From contig OZ253937.1 of the NCBI GenBank assembly GCA_965267185.1, forward strand, positions 310,001 to 374,000: a stretch of DNA of 64,000 nucleotides. The letters run 5' to 3'. The stretch comes from G965267185 sp965267185 (GTDB lineage Bacteria > Pseudomonadota > Alphaproteobacteria > UBA6615). The notes beneath the pieces were generated by a model. That model did no database searches, was not told where the DNA came from, and worked only from the letters and a program-made list of their open reading frames with translations. Numbering within the stretch: position 1 is the first letter of the stretch; each line of letters starts with the position of its first letter. The position numbers and the translations under genes were made by a program. This document shows positions 8,815-17,821 of the stretch, one piece after another.

Positions 8815-9399
8815 ATGGCATCGGGCGCGAAGGCTCTTTTCCTCGACCGCGACGGCGTTATCAACGTCGATGTCGGTTATATTTGGCGCCCCGAAGATTT
8901 CATTTTCCAAGACGGCGTGTTCGAAGCGTGCCGCCAAGCCCGCGCCTTGGGCTACCAATTGGTCGTGGTTACCAATCAGGCCGGTATCGGACGCGGCCTT
9001 TTTAGCGAAGAAGAGTTTCAGGAACTCACATCGTGGATGTGTGCCCGGTTCGCCGACGAAGGCGCCGAAATTGCACGCGTGTATCATGCGCCGACCCATC
9101 CGGAGGAGGGGGTCGGGATTTACAAGAGAGAGTCGATCGACCGCAAACCGGGACCGGGCATGCTTTTGAAGGCACGCGATGCGCTCGGGCTGGATTTAGC
9201 GGCCTCCGCCTTGGTGGGCGACCGCGAAACCGATATCGAAGCGGCGCTCGGGGCTGGGGTCGGGCAGTCTTTGCTGGTGGATTCCCCCGAGGCACCGGAC
9301 GAAACCAAGGCCGATGCCGTGGTCGATTCGCTAGCCGATGCAGTTGCCTGGCTCGCGGCTAACGGGGCGTCGGCATCGGTGCGGGGCCCGACCGCATGA
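8815..9399 (+). CDS. gmhB: HAD-family D-glycero-D-manno-heptose 1,7-bisphosphate 7-phosphatase-like
   Basis: The 194-residue HAD III phosphatase has LFLDRDGVIN near residue 8 (nucleophile and acid Asp), VTNQAGIGRG (motif II region), RKPGPGM (motif III Lys) and GDRETDIEAALGAG (motif IV). GmhB makes ADP-heptose precursors for lipopolysaccharide. The cysteine zinc-binding loop of E. coli GmhB is replaced by a Cys-free loop (HAPTHPEEGVG), as in zinc-free members. No other heptose genes are close, so a histidinol-phosphatase-like or other sugar bisphosphatase role is possible. The stop codon overlaps the start of the histidine kinase gene (ATGA), implying translational coupling. Confidence 0.75.
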   Translation: MASGAKALFLDRDGVINVDVGYIWRPEDFIFQDGVFEACRQARALGYQLVVVTNQAGIGRGLFSEEEFQELTSWMCARFADEGAEIARVYHAPTHPEEGVGIYKRESIDRKPGPGMLLKARDALGLDLAASALVGDRETDIEAALGAGVGQSLLVDSPEAPDETKADAVVDSLADAVAWLAANGASASVRGPTA

Positions 9400-11204
9400 G
9401 GAACTTCAATGACTGGCCGGTCCGCTACAAGCTGATTGTACCCTTGGTCCTGGTCGTTTTTCTGGGCGGCGGCGCCATTATTTCCGCGTTTTCCAATTTG
9501 AGCGACAAGATCATGCAGGAGGCGCTGCCGGAGGAACGCGCCATCGATGGTATTCGCAGCGCCTCGCTCGAGCTTCTGAGTGAATACCGGGAATTCTTCT
9601 TCATGCCGAACGAAGCCACGCTCGGCGAGATCGACGAGCTGAAAGAGAACATCGCAGTGTACAAGACGGCGTTCGACGACGTTGCGGGGCCCGATATTTC
9701 CAAGTTTAGCATGCCCATTCGCAACGCTGTGCAGACGCTAAAACAGCAGGGCGATTTGGCGATCGAGTTGCGCCAACAGTTGCTGGGCAACTTGGCCAAA
9801 ATTAACGCGATGGAGAACCTCGACAGCCTCTCATATGAATTAGCTAGGGACTACGTATCGGAACTTCGTGCGTTTGCATTGGCGCCCAACGATATGACGC
9901 GGCAACGCCTCGACGGACTCGAACAAGAGCTCGCGCGGGCAATTGGTGACGGTACGGACGAGCGCACTATTATCGGCGCCGCCGAGGCAGTCCAGGTCAA
10001 CGAACTCATTCTTATTGGACGTGCGAGTACGCAACGCACGATGGAGTTCTTGGAAGTCCTCGAGGCGATAGAGGATACGGAAAACGAGCTATTGATGTTG
10101 CTGGCGGACGCGGCCGCAATGGTCAAGCTCAAGACCGACGACGCATTTTACAAAGGGTTTGTGTTTGTCGGGATCGTCATTCTTGCCGTTCTCACGCTGA
10201 TCTTTGCGGTCGGCTATCTTATGTCGCAGAGAGCGTTGAAACCGGCTACCGTCCTCATTAATGCGGTCGGCCGTTTCGGTAGCGGCGACCTTTCCGCTCG
10301 TGTCGCCGTGGACAGTCGCGATGAATTCGGCACCTTATCGACCGCGTTCAATCAAATGGCCGACAGCCTCGAATCGAACGTCGAACAGCGTCAACGCGCC
10401 GAGAATGATCTCCGGCTGCTCAACGAAGAACTCGAACTGCGGGTCAATGAGCGTACGGCTGAGCTCCGGGCGGCGCAGCAGGAACTCCTGCGCAAGGAAC
10501 GTTTGGCGGCTTTGGGACAAGTCACGGCGACCGTCAGCCATGAATTGCGCAATCCGCTCGGCACCATTCGGAACTCGCTATTCACGGTTAGCGAAGGGGC
10601 GGACGGCAATGATCTGGCGGTGGCGCGGGCGATCGAGCGCATCGAGCGCAATATTGGGCGGTGCGACGAGATTATCGAGGAGCTTCTCGACTTTTCCCGC
10701 ATGCGCGACCTTAAACGCGAGGCGACCGACGTCGACGTTTGGCTGGGATACACCCTGGATGAGTATTCGCATTCGCCGCGAATCAAGCTCGAGCGCGTGC
10801 TGGCGTCCCATGTTACGCTGGCGATCGATAGCGAGCGCTTGCGGCGTGTTTTGATTAACCTTTTGGACAATGCCTGCGAAGCTATACTGGAGGGCGGTGC
10901 TGGCGGCGGTACGGTTACCGTTTCCAGCCGGGCGAACGACGGCAGGCTTGAGTTGTTGGTCACCGACAGTGGTCCTGGTATTTCCGCCGACGTTCTGCCC
11001 AAAGTATTTGAGCCTCTTTACAGCACCAAGTTGTTGGGCGTCGGCTTAGGGCTTCCTCTGGTCCGGCAGATCATGGAACAGCATGGCGGCGGCGTGGAGA
11101 TTGGCAACCAAGCGAATGGGGGGACGAGAGTCGTTTTTTGGCTCTCGCTAAATGAACAAGAACAAGAAAAGAGACATGAGCTTGTTGAGAGTGCTGATCG
11201 TTGA
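9396..11204 (+). CDS. Membrane sensor histidine kinase (HAMP-HisKA-HATPase)
   Basis: The 602-residue protein has a first membrane segment at about 12-31, a mostly helical periplasmic sensor region to about 253, a second membrane segment at about 254-276, HAMP to about 330, and a coiled coil (NEELELRVNERTAELRAA). The phospho-acceptor is His382 in VSHELRNPLG, followed by the N box NLLDNACEAI, G1 DSGPGIS and G2 GVGLGLPL, so all kinase motifs are intact. It is translationally coupled to the preceding HAD gene and overlaps the receiver gene that follows, so the pair is a two-component system. The signal is unknown. The sensor region resembles four-helix-bundle chemoreceptor-type domains in its helicity (inference). 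Confidence 0.9.
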   Translation: MRNFNDWPVRYKLIVPLVLVVFLGGGAIISAFSNLSDKIMQEALPEERAIDGIRSASLELLSEYREFFFMPNEATLGEIDELKENIAVYKTAFDDVAGPDISKFSMPIRNAVQTLKQQGDLAIELRQQLLGNLAKINAMENLDSLSYELARDYVSELRAFALAPNDMTRQRLDGLEQELARAIGDGTDERTIIGAAEAVQVNELILIGRASTQRTMEFLEVLEAIEDTENELLMLLADAAAMVKLKTDDAFYKGFVFVGIVILAVLTLIFAVGYLMSQRALKPATVLINAVGRFGSGDLSARVAVDSRDEFGTLSTAFNQMADSLESNVEQRQRAENDLRLLNEELELRVNERTAELRAAQQELLRKERLAALGQVTATVSHELRNPLGTIRNSLFTVSEGADGNDLAVARAIERIERNIGRCDEIIEELLDFSRMRDLKREATDVDVWLGYTLDEYSHSPRIKLERVLASHVTLAIDSERLRRVLINLLDNACEAILEGGAGGGTVTVSSRANDGRLELLVTDSGPGISADVLPKVFEPLYSTKLLGVGLGLPLVRQIMEQHGGGVEIGNQANGGTRVVFWLSLNEQEQEKRHELVESADR

Positions 11205-11571
11205 TGACGAAACGGATTTCACCGAGAGCATGGCCGTCGTACTGGAGTCGCGGGGATACCACTGCGTTGTCGCCGTAACCGGCGAGGACGCCATCCGTCG
11301 TTTTCGCGACGAAGACTTCGACATTGCCTTCATGGACTTACAGTTGCCGGGGAAGAGCGGACTCGAAACCTTTCTTGAAATTCGCGAGATCAAGCCGCAG
11401 GCGCAAATCGTCATGATGACGGCCTACAGCTTCGAGGAACGCGTCGACCGGGCATTGGAAAAAGGCGCGCGCGCTATTCTCCGCAAACCGTTCGGCCTCG
11501 ACGAAGTGTTCAAAATTCTAGCTGACGTCAGCGGTGCCGGCGGGCGGCAGACGCAGGAGCCGGTTTCCTAG
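11176..11571 (+). CDS. Single-domain response regulator (receiver only)
   Basis: The protein is about 131 residues from the ATG at 11176, which overlaps the kinase gene's last 29 bases; a start at 11152 would add eight charged residues. Receiver signatures are complete: Asp10/Asp11 (LIVDDE), phosphorylation site Asp54 (AFMDLQLPG), Thr82 (MMTAYS) and Lys104 (RKPFG). No output domain follows, so it acts through a partner or a phosphorelay rather than by binding DNA. Its stop overlaps the convergent isomerase gene by four bases. Confidence 0.9.
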   Translation: MSLLRVLIVDDETDFTESMAVVLESRGYHCVVAVTGEDAIRRFRDEDFDIAFMDLQLPGKSGLETFLEIREIKPQAQIVMMTAYSFEERVDRALEKGARAILRKPFGLDEVFKILADVSGAGGRQTQEPVS

Positions 11572-12176
11572 CGGTTGTTGCCCTCGAGGCGCCAGGCCAT
11601 CATTTCCAGCCGGTCCTGCCCGAAGAACAGCTCACCGTCGAGTACGAAAGACGGCACACTCCAACCGCCGGCTTTCAGGAGTTCGTCGGTGTTGGCCGCC
11701 ATTTCGTCTGCAACCTCTTTGGTTTCCGCCGCGGCGAGAAGCGCCGCGCCGTCGAGACCGGCATCGTCGGCCAGTTTGGCAACCGTGTCCGGGTCGGCGA
11801 TGTTGAGATCGTCGACCCAGCAGCCGCGCATCAGCGCACGGCTTATCGGGTAGACATCGGCGCCGGTTTGGCGTGCCGCGATAATAACGTTCGACGATAG
11901 ATGGAAGGGGGCGGGGAAATACTCCGGATGGGTGTTGATCTCGGTGCCGCGCCATTCGGCCCAGCGGGGCAATTCGATCAGGCGGTAGTCCTGCAATACT
12001 TTGGGCCGGTCGCCGAGCGGCCGTCCGGCGCTGGTTTCGCCCCAGGACCGGCCGACATCGATCGGCTTGAAGGCGACGGTACGTCCGTGAGCGTCGGCGA
12101 GGCGCTTTAACTCGTCGACCGCCAGGTAGGACCAAGGCGACACACACGCAAAATAGAAATCGATCGGCGCACTCAT
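11568..12176 (-). CDS. 2-hydroxychromene-2-carboxylate isomerase (DsbA-fold, kappa-GST-like)
   Basis: The 202-residue thioredoxin-fold protein begins with DFYFACVSPWSYLA; Ser13 occupies the glutathione-activating serine position of NahD-type isomerases. The conserved GWSVPSFVLDGELFFGQDRL near the C terminus is a family hallmark. The reaction in naphthalene-type catabolism is glutathione-dependent isomerisation of 2-hydroxychromene-2-carboxylate. No other polycyclic-aromatic genes are near, so the physiological substrate may be another GSH adduct. It is transcribed alone toward the two-component genes. Confidence 0.85.
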   Translation of the reverse strand: MSAPIDFYFACVSPWSYLAVDELKRLADAHGRTVAFKPIDVGRSWGETSAGRPLGDRPKVLQDYRLIELPRWAEWRGTEINTHPEYFPAPFHLSSNVIIAARQTGADVYPISRALMRGCWVDDLNIADPDTVAKLADDAGLDGAALLAAAETKEVADEMAANTDELLKAGGWSVPSFVLDGELFFGQDRLEMMAWRLEGNNR

Positions 12177-12447
12177 GAATATTCCCCCAGGAAGTTTGCG
12201 GCTATTTCAGCAAACTCACATAGGCTTGTCCCCCCAGAAATCGAGGGGAAAGTCGACCGCCGGGTCCGGCCGAAACGGCGAGCGGCGGGCTAGACTATCT
12301 GTCCGGCCCGCCGCTTTGGGGAATGCTTGCTTCCTGGCAAAGGAGCAATATGGGGAGATTACGCGTGGATGCCCCAGCCGTCTGTGACGGCCGTCACAGG
12401 TTGTGCGTTTTTTAAACATGTCCACGTCGGGAAGGCCGGGCAATTTA

Positions 12448-12627
12448 CCCTCTCCCCCCTTGAGGGGGAGAAAGCAAAATCAGCCCCTTAGCCGAGCGTC
12501 TGCGCAGGCTAAGGGCTAGATTTTGCCAGAGGGGGTGTCCCCCTCTCCTGAAAAATCAATGACTTGAGCGGCGCTTCGCACCGCCAAGCCAATGATTTTT
12601 CTTCCTCTCCCTCCGGGGGAGAGGAAG
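12448..12627. repeat. Mosaic palindromic element: five consecutive hairpins in a 524-base gap
   Basis: Within the gene-free stretch 12177-12700, bases 12448-12627 fold into a chain of hairpins: CTCCCCCC/GGGGGAG, then GCAAAATC...GGCTAAGGG with its complement to about 12527, GAGGGGG/CCCCCTC, AAAAATCA/TGATTTTT around a GCGG/CCGC core, and CCTCTCCC/GGGGAGAGG. The C-rich left end also pairs with the G-rich right end, so it is nested. No start/stop frame with coding character exists. The flanks hold only the promoter side of the isomerase gene and the 3' end of the acyl-CoA dehydrogenase gene. It is most likely a dispersed intergenic repeat. Confidence 0.7.
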
Positions 12628-12700
12628 TGTTTGTGCCTGCCTCATCCGTTTCGTGAGATGTGTCAATTCAGTAGCCCCGCGGATGAGGGCGCTTACCGCC

Positions 12701-14488
12701 TTAGAACTGATCTTCGGCGAGCGCCAATACCGACCCGCTGCCTTGGGTAATCTCGGGCAGCAGGGCGTGGACGCGCGGCAGCACGTGTTCGGCGTAAAAC
12801 CGCGCGGTAACGATCTTGGCTTCGAGGAACGGGCGGTCGCCGCCGTTGGACGCCTTTTTGTGTGCTGCCAGGGCGGCTTTGGCCATCAGCCAGCCGCCGA
12901 CAACGGTCCCGGTGAGGTGCAAGAACGGCGTGGCGCCGGCGAACTTGGTGTCGATGTCGTTGTTCTTCGGGTCGAGTAGCCATTCGGTGGCGTTGCGCAG
13001 CGCGGTGCGTGCCTCGGCCAGCGATTTCTGCACCGCCGCGCAATCGGCGTCCTGGGTGGCCGCCAGCTCGGCGTCGATCTGCTCCATTTCTTCGAGCAGC
13101 TCGGTCATCGCCCCGCCGCCGTCGCGCAGCAGCTTACGGCCCAGCAGGTCGATGGCTTGGATGCCATTGGTGCCTTCGTAGATCGGTGCGATACGGGAAT
13201 CGCGCAGATGCTGCGCCGCGCCCGTTTCCTCGATGAAGCCCATGCCACCATGGACCTGTACACCGAGTGAGGCGATGTCGACGCCGAGATCGGTGCACCA
13301 GGCTTTGACGACGGGGGTCAGCAGCTCCATGCGTGCGTGGTTCGCGCGCCGCACTTCCTCATCGTCGTGGTGGCGCGATACATCGAGTGCCGAATTGGTG
13401 TAGTAGGCGATGGCGCGCATCGCCTCGACCTGCGCACGCATCATCATCAGCATGCGACGCACGTCGGGGTGCTGGATAATCGTTGCCGACTCGCTCCCGC
13501 CGCTCACGGGCGCCGATTGCACCCGTGACTTGGCGTACTCGACGGCCTGCTGATAGGCGCGCTCGCCGATGGCCACACCCTGCAGGCCGACATTCAAGCG
13601 CGCGTTGTTCATCATGGTGAACATGCAGCGCAAGCCGTCGTGTTCTTCGCCGATCAGATAGCCGATGGCGCCGTCATTGTCGCCGTAGGCCATCACGCAG
13701 GTGGGGCTGGCGTGGATGCCGAGCTTGTGTTCCAGGTTGACGGCGTAGACGTCGTTGCGCTCGCCGAGGCTGCCGTCCTCGTTGACCAGATATTTCGGCA
13801 CCAGGAACAGGCTAATACCTTTTACGCCTGGCGGCGCATCGGGCAGCCGGGCGAGCACGAGATGAATGATGTTTTCGGTGAAATCCTGCTCGCCGTAGGT
13901 GATGAAAATCTTCTGGCCGGTGATGCGGTAATGGTCGCCGTCGCGCACGGCGCGGGTTTTGAGCAGGCTCAGATCGGTTCCCGCTTGCGGTTCGGTCAGG
14001 TTCATGGTGCCGGTCCACTCGCCGCTCACCAGCTTTCCCAAGTAGAGGTTGCGCAGTTCCTCGGTTGCGTGCGCGACCACGGCCTCGATGGCGCCGATGG
14101 TGAGGAGGGGGCACAGAGACCACGCCAAGCTCGCCGACTGCCACATTTCCTGGATTGCGGTGGTGACCGTCCACGGCAGGCCCATGCCGCCATGGTCGGG
14201 TTCGAACGGGGTGCCGTTCCAGCCGCCTTCGACGAAGCTGGCATAGGCCTCCTTGAACCCGTCGGGGGTACGCACCTCGCCATTCTCCAGCGTCGAGGTT
14301 TGCTCGTCGCCGATCCGGTTCAGCGGCGCGACAACCTCGCTGGTGAAGCGCGCAGATTCGTTGAGGATGTGGTCGACCAAATCCGGCGTGACGTCGGTGA
14401 ACGAAGGCAAGCTGTTGAGCCCTTCGAGGTCGCAAAGCTCGTCGAAGACGAACCGCATATCTTTGACGGGTGCGTGGTAGTCGGTCAT
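12701..14488 (-). CDS. Acyl-CoA dehydrogenase, DmdC-like long form
   Basis: The 595-residue FAD enzyme has N-terminal helical, beta and C-terminal helical domains plus the about 130-residue C-terminal extension of the long acyl-CoA dehydrogenase class. Substrate-binding GTMNLTEPQAGTDL (about 162-175), QVHGGMGFIEE and the catalytic Glu in PIYEGTNGIQ are present. The N terminus (MTDYHAPVKDMRF) resembles 3-methylmercaptopropionyl-CoA dehydrogenase DmdC, which acts in DMSP demethylation, but many alphaproteobacterial paralogues oxidise other acyl-CoAs. No dmdA, dmdB or dmdD is nearby. A FAD-linked 2-hydroxyacid dehydrogenase lies 31 bases beyond its start and could share its transcript. Confidence 0.85.
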   Translation of the reverse strand: MTDYHAPVKDMRFVFDELCDLEGLNSLPSFTDVTPDLVDHILNESARFTSEVVAPLNRIGDEQTSTLENGEVRTPDGFKEAYASFVEGGWNGTPFEPDHGGMGLPWTVTTAIQEMWQSASLAWSLCPLLTIGAIEAVVAHATEELRNLYLGKLVSGEWTGTMNLTEPQAGTDLSLLKTRAVRDGDHYRITGQKIFITYGEQDFTENIIHLVLARLPDAPPGVKGISLFLVPKYLVNEDGSLGERNDVYAVNLEHKLGIHASPTCVMAYGDNDGAIGYLIGEEHDGLRCMFTMMNNARLNVGLQGVAIGERAYQQAVEYAKSRVQSAPVSGGSESATIIQHPDVRRMLMMMRAQVEAMRAIAYYTNSALDVSRHHDDEEVRRANHARMELLTPVVKAWCTDLGVDIASLGVQVHGGMGFIEETGAAQHLRDSRIAPIYEGTNGIQAIDLLGRKLLRDGGGAMTELLEEMEQIDAELAATQDADCAAVQKSLAEARTALRNATEWLLDPKNNDIDTKFAGATPFLHLTGTVVGGWLMAKAALAAHKKASNGGDRPFLEAKIVTARFYAEHVLPRVHALLPEITQGSGSVLALAEDQF

Positions 14489-14519
14489 CGCTGGTTCTGG
14501 CCCCCTTTACCCGGCGTGC

Positions 14520-15953
14520 TCAGAGCACTTTACCCGGATTCATCAATCCCTTGGGATCGAGCGCATTCTTTATGACCCGCATCATGTCCATTTCAACCGG
14601 CGATTTGAAGCCCGCCAGCTCGCGGACCTTGAGCAGACCGATACCGTGTTCGGCGCTGAAGCTGCCGCCGAGGTCGCGCACAATATCGATCACCACATCG
14701 GTGAGCTCGTCCCAGCGGGCCAGAAAGGCCGCATCATCGGCGCCGACCGGCTGCTGCAAATTGTAGTGCACGTTGCCGTCGCCGATATGGCCGAAGGCGA
14801 CCGGACGGATGCCCGGGCAGCGCTCGGTAACGGCGGCGTTGGCGCGGTGAATAAACTCCGGCACCTTGGAGATCGGCACCGAAATATCGTTCTTGATGCT
14901 TGCGCCCTCGGGTGTCTGCGCCAGCACCATCGCTTCGCGCACCAGCCAAAGCTGGTTCCGTTGCGTTTCCGACTGGGCGATGGTGGCATCCACCACCAGA
15001 CCGTCCTCCAAGGACGCGGCGAGAAAACTCTCCATGGCAGCGCCGAGCCCGCTGTTTGCCTCGCCGCTCTCGAACTCAATGAGCGCGTACCAATCGTGCT
15101 TTTCGCTAAGTGGATCAATGGTTTCTGGAACATGTTTAAGTGACAGGTCGAGGCCAATCCGCGGGATCAGTTCGAACGTCGATATGGTGTCCGCGCTTGC
15201 CAGACGCGCCCGGCTGAGTAGCTCGAGTACCGCCTCGACATTGGCCAGCGCGATAAAGGCGGTGTGGCATTCACGCGGCAGCGGGAACAGCTTGAGCACC
15301 GCGCCGGTGACGATCCCCAGCGTGCCTTCCGCGCCGATGAAGAGCTGCTTCAAGTCATAGCCGGTATTGTCTTTGCGCAGCGAGGTGAGACCGTCCCAGA
15401 TTTGGCCATCCGGCAACACCACTTCGAGGCCCAAAGTCAGCTCGCGGGCGTTGCCGTAGCGCAGCACCGCCGTGCCGCCGGCGTTGGTCGAGAGGTTGCC
15501 GCCAATCTGGCACGAACCCTCGGCGCCCAGGCTCAACGGAAAGAGCCGGTCGTTGTCCGCCGCCGTTTGCTGCAGGTCGGCGAGAATGCAGCCGGCATCG
15601 ACCGTCATGGTGTAATTCAGCGGGTCGATCTCACGCACTTTGTTCATGCGGCCCAGGCTGAGAATCACCTCGCCGCTCGCCACGCCGCCGCCGCACAAGC
15701 CGGTATTGCCGCCTTGGGGTACGATGGCCACGTTGGCTTTGGCGCAGGCTCGCACCACCTCGGCAACTTCCTGGGTGTTCGCTGGGCGGACGATCGCCGG
15801 GCTCGAGCCCTCGTAGAGCCCGCGGGTCTCCTCGAGATAGGGCACCATATCGGCGGGATCGGCGATGATCCCGGATTCGCCGACGATGGCAGCTAGTTTA
15901 TCGAGAAAACCGGCTGGCAGCGGGGGCAGGGTCTCCTTGGCCGCGATGCTCAT
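14520..15953 (-). CDS. FAD-binding oxidoreductase of the D-2-hydroxyglutarate/D-lactate dehydrogenase family
   Basis: The 477-residue protein has a VAO/PCMH FAD domain (PQGGNTGLCGG, QIGGNLSTNAGGT) and a GlcD/D2HGDH C-terminal domain (FGHIGDGNVHYN metal-binding His, FSAEHGIG, and the terminal LDPKGLMNPGKVL). It should oxidise a D-2-hydroxy acid to the 2-oxo acid, passing electrons to ETF or a quinone. The ATG at 15953 gives the family-like N terminus MSIAAKETLP; a longer frame adds 54 residues that overlap the next gene's end. It probably forms an operon with the acyl-CoA dehydrogenase, which would fit a shared ETF electron route (inference). Confidence 0.85.
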   Translation of the reverse strand: MSIAAKETLPPLPAGFLDKLAAIVGESGIIADPADMVPYLEETRGLYEGSSPAIVRPANTQEVAEVVRACAKANVAIVPQGGNTGLCGGGVASGEVILSLGRMNKVREIDPLNYTMTVDAGCILADLQQTAADNDRLFPLSLGAEGSCQIGGNLSTNAGGTAVLRYGNARELTLGLEVVLPDGQIWDGLTSLRKDNTGYDLKQLFIGAEGTLGIVTGAVLKLFPLPRECHTAFIALANVEAVLELLSRARLASADTISTFELIPRIGLDLSLKHVPETIDPLSEKHDWYALIEFESGEANSGLGAAMESFLAASLEDGLVVDATIAQSETQRNQLWLVREAMVLAQTPEGASIKNDISVPISKVPEFIHRANAAVTERCPGIRPVAFGHIGDGNVHYNLQQPVGADDAAFLARWDELTDVVIDIVRDLGGSFSAEHGIGLLKVRELAGFKSPVEMDMMRVIKNALDPKGLMNPGKVL

Positions 15954-16014
15954 GGACCAAGATGTAATCCTTCCGCAAATGCCCGGCAAGCGCCTGATCC
16001 CCCAGGGTTTTCGG

Positions 16015-16986
16015 TCATTGTGTCGCGGCGCCGCGCCGCAGCCGGTCGTTGATCGCCCGGCCCAGCCCCTCCTCGGGGATGGGAGCGACCGCGATGGCCT
16101 TATATTCCGGGGCATCGAGCGCGCGGAGCAGGGCGAACAGGTTGGCGGCCGCCTCGGTGAGATCGCCGGTGGAGCTCAGATTTTCGGTTCTGGCGGCGCC
16201 GGTGGCGGCAATTTCGCCGAACGCCAGGAAGGCCTCATCCGGCCCCGCTGACACGGCGTCGAGGCGCAGGGGCCGGCTCGGGGCGTAATGGCGGGCCAGC
16301 ATTCCCGGAGATTTCACCTCAGCTTGCGGTGCTCCCGGCGCCGTCGCGTCGGCAACCGGGCCGAAATCCGCGTTCAAGTCCTCCAGCGTGACCGCGCCAT
16401 GACGCAGGAGGGTCAAGCCGTCGCCAGTGGCGTCGACGACGGTCGACTCAAGGCCGATCGGGCAAGGGCCGTCATCGATGATGAGGCCGAGCTTGCCGTC
16501 GAGCGACTCCACCACGTGCGCGGCGCGGGTCGGGCTCACGGCCCCGGACGCGTTGGCGCTCGGCGCGGCGACCGGGCCGCCGAAGGCGGTAAGGAGCGCC
16601 TGCGCGGTGGGGTGCGCGGGAGCCCGCACAGCGACGGTGTCGAGGCCGGCGCTAACCAGCAGCGACAAGCTGCTGTCGGCGCGCCGCGGCAGCACAAGAG
16701 TCAACGGACCGGGCCAATAGCGGGCGGCGAGGGCGCGGGCGCGCGCGTCGAAGTTGGCGTAGTGGGCGGCCGTATCGGCGTCTTTCACATGGACGATCAG
16801 CGGGTTGAACTGTGGCCGGTTTTTTGCTGCGAAAATTTCCGCCACGGCTTGATCGTTTCTGGCGTCGGCGCCCAGGCCGTACACCGTCTCGGTCGGAAAC
16901 GCGACGAGGCCGCCATCGGCGAGAATCGCCGCGCCTTCGGTGATTGTCGCGGCGCTTGCCGGCTTCACAGGCGTGATCGGGGCCAT
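16015..16986 (-). CDS. tsaC: L-threonylcarbamoyladenylate synthase (Sua5/YrdC with C-terminal Sua5 domain)
   Basis: The 323-residue protein makes threonylcarbamoyl-AMP for the t6A37 modification of ANN-decoding tRNAs. The YrdC domain occupies about 10-205, with FPTETVYGLGADA, KNRPQFNPLIVHV and PSANASGAVSPT; a Sua5 domain follows to the C terminus, so it is the long form. The ATG at 16986 gives the canonical N terminus; the frame remains open upstream, but that part lies antisense to cysQ and lacks family sequence. It lies between cysQ and the hydroxyacid dehydrogenase, all leftward. Confidence 0.9.
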   Translation of the reverse strand: MAPITPVKPASAATITEGAAILADGGLVAFPTETVYGLGADARNDQAVAEIFAAKNRPQFNPLIVHVKDADTAAHYANFDARARALAARYWPGPLTLVLPRRADSSLSLLVSAGLDTVAVRAPAHPTAQALLTAFGGPVAAPSANASGAVSPTRAAHVVESLDGKLGLIIDDGPCPIGLESTVVDATGDGLTLLRHGAVTLEDLNADFGPVADATAPGAPQAEVKSPGMLARHYAPSRPLRLDAVSAGPDEAFLAFGEIAATGAARTENLSSTGDLTEAAANLFALLRALDAPEYKAIAVAPIPEEGLGRAINDRLRRGAATQ

Positions 16987-17008
16987 CGTCCGCTCGCTGG
17001 CGGTGGGG

Positions 17009-17788
<780 letters not shown>

Positions 17789-17821
17789 GAAACCTCCAGG
17801 CGGGCGTCCGCCCGCGTTGCT

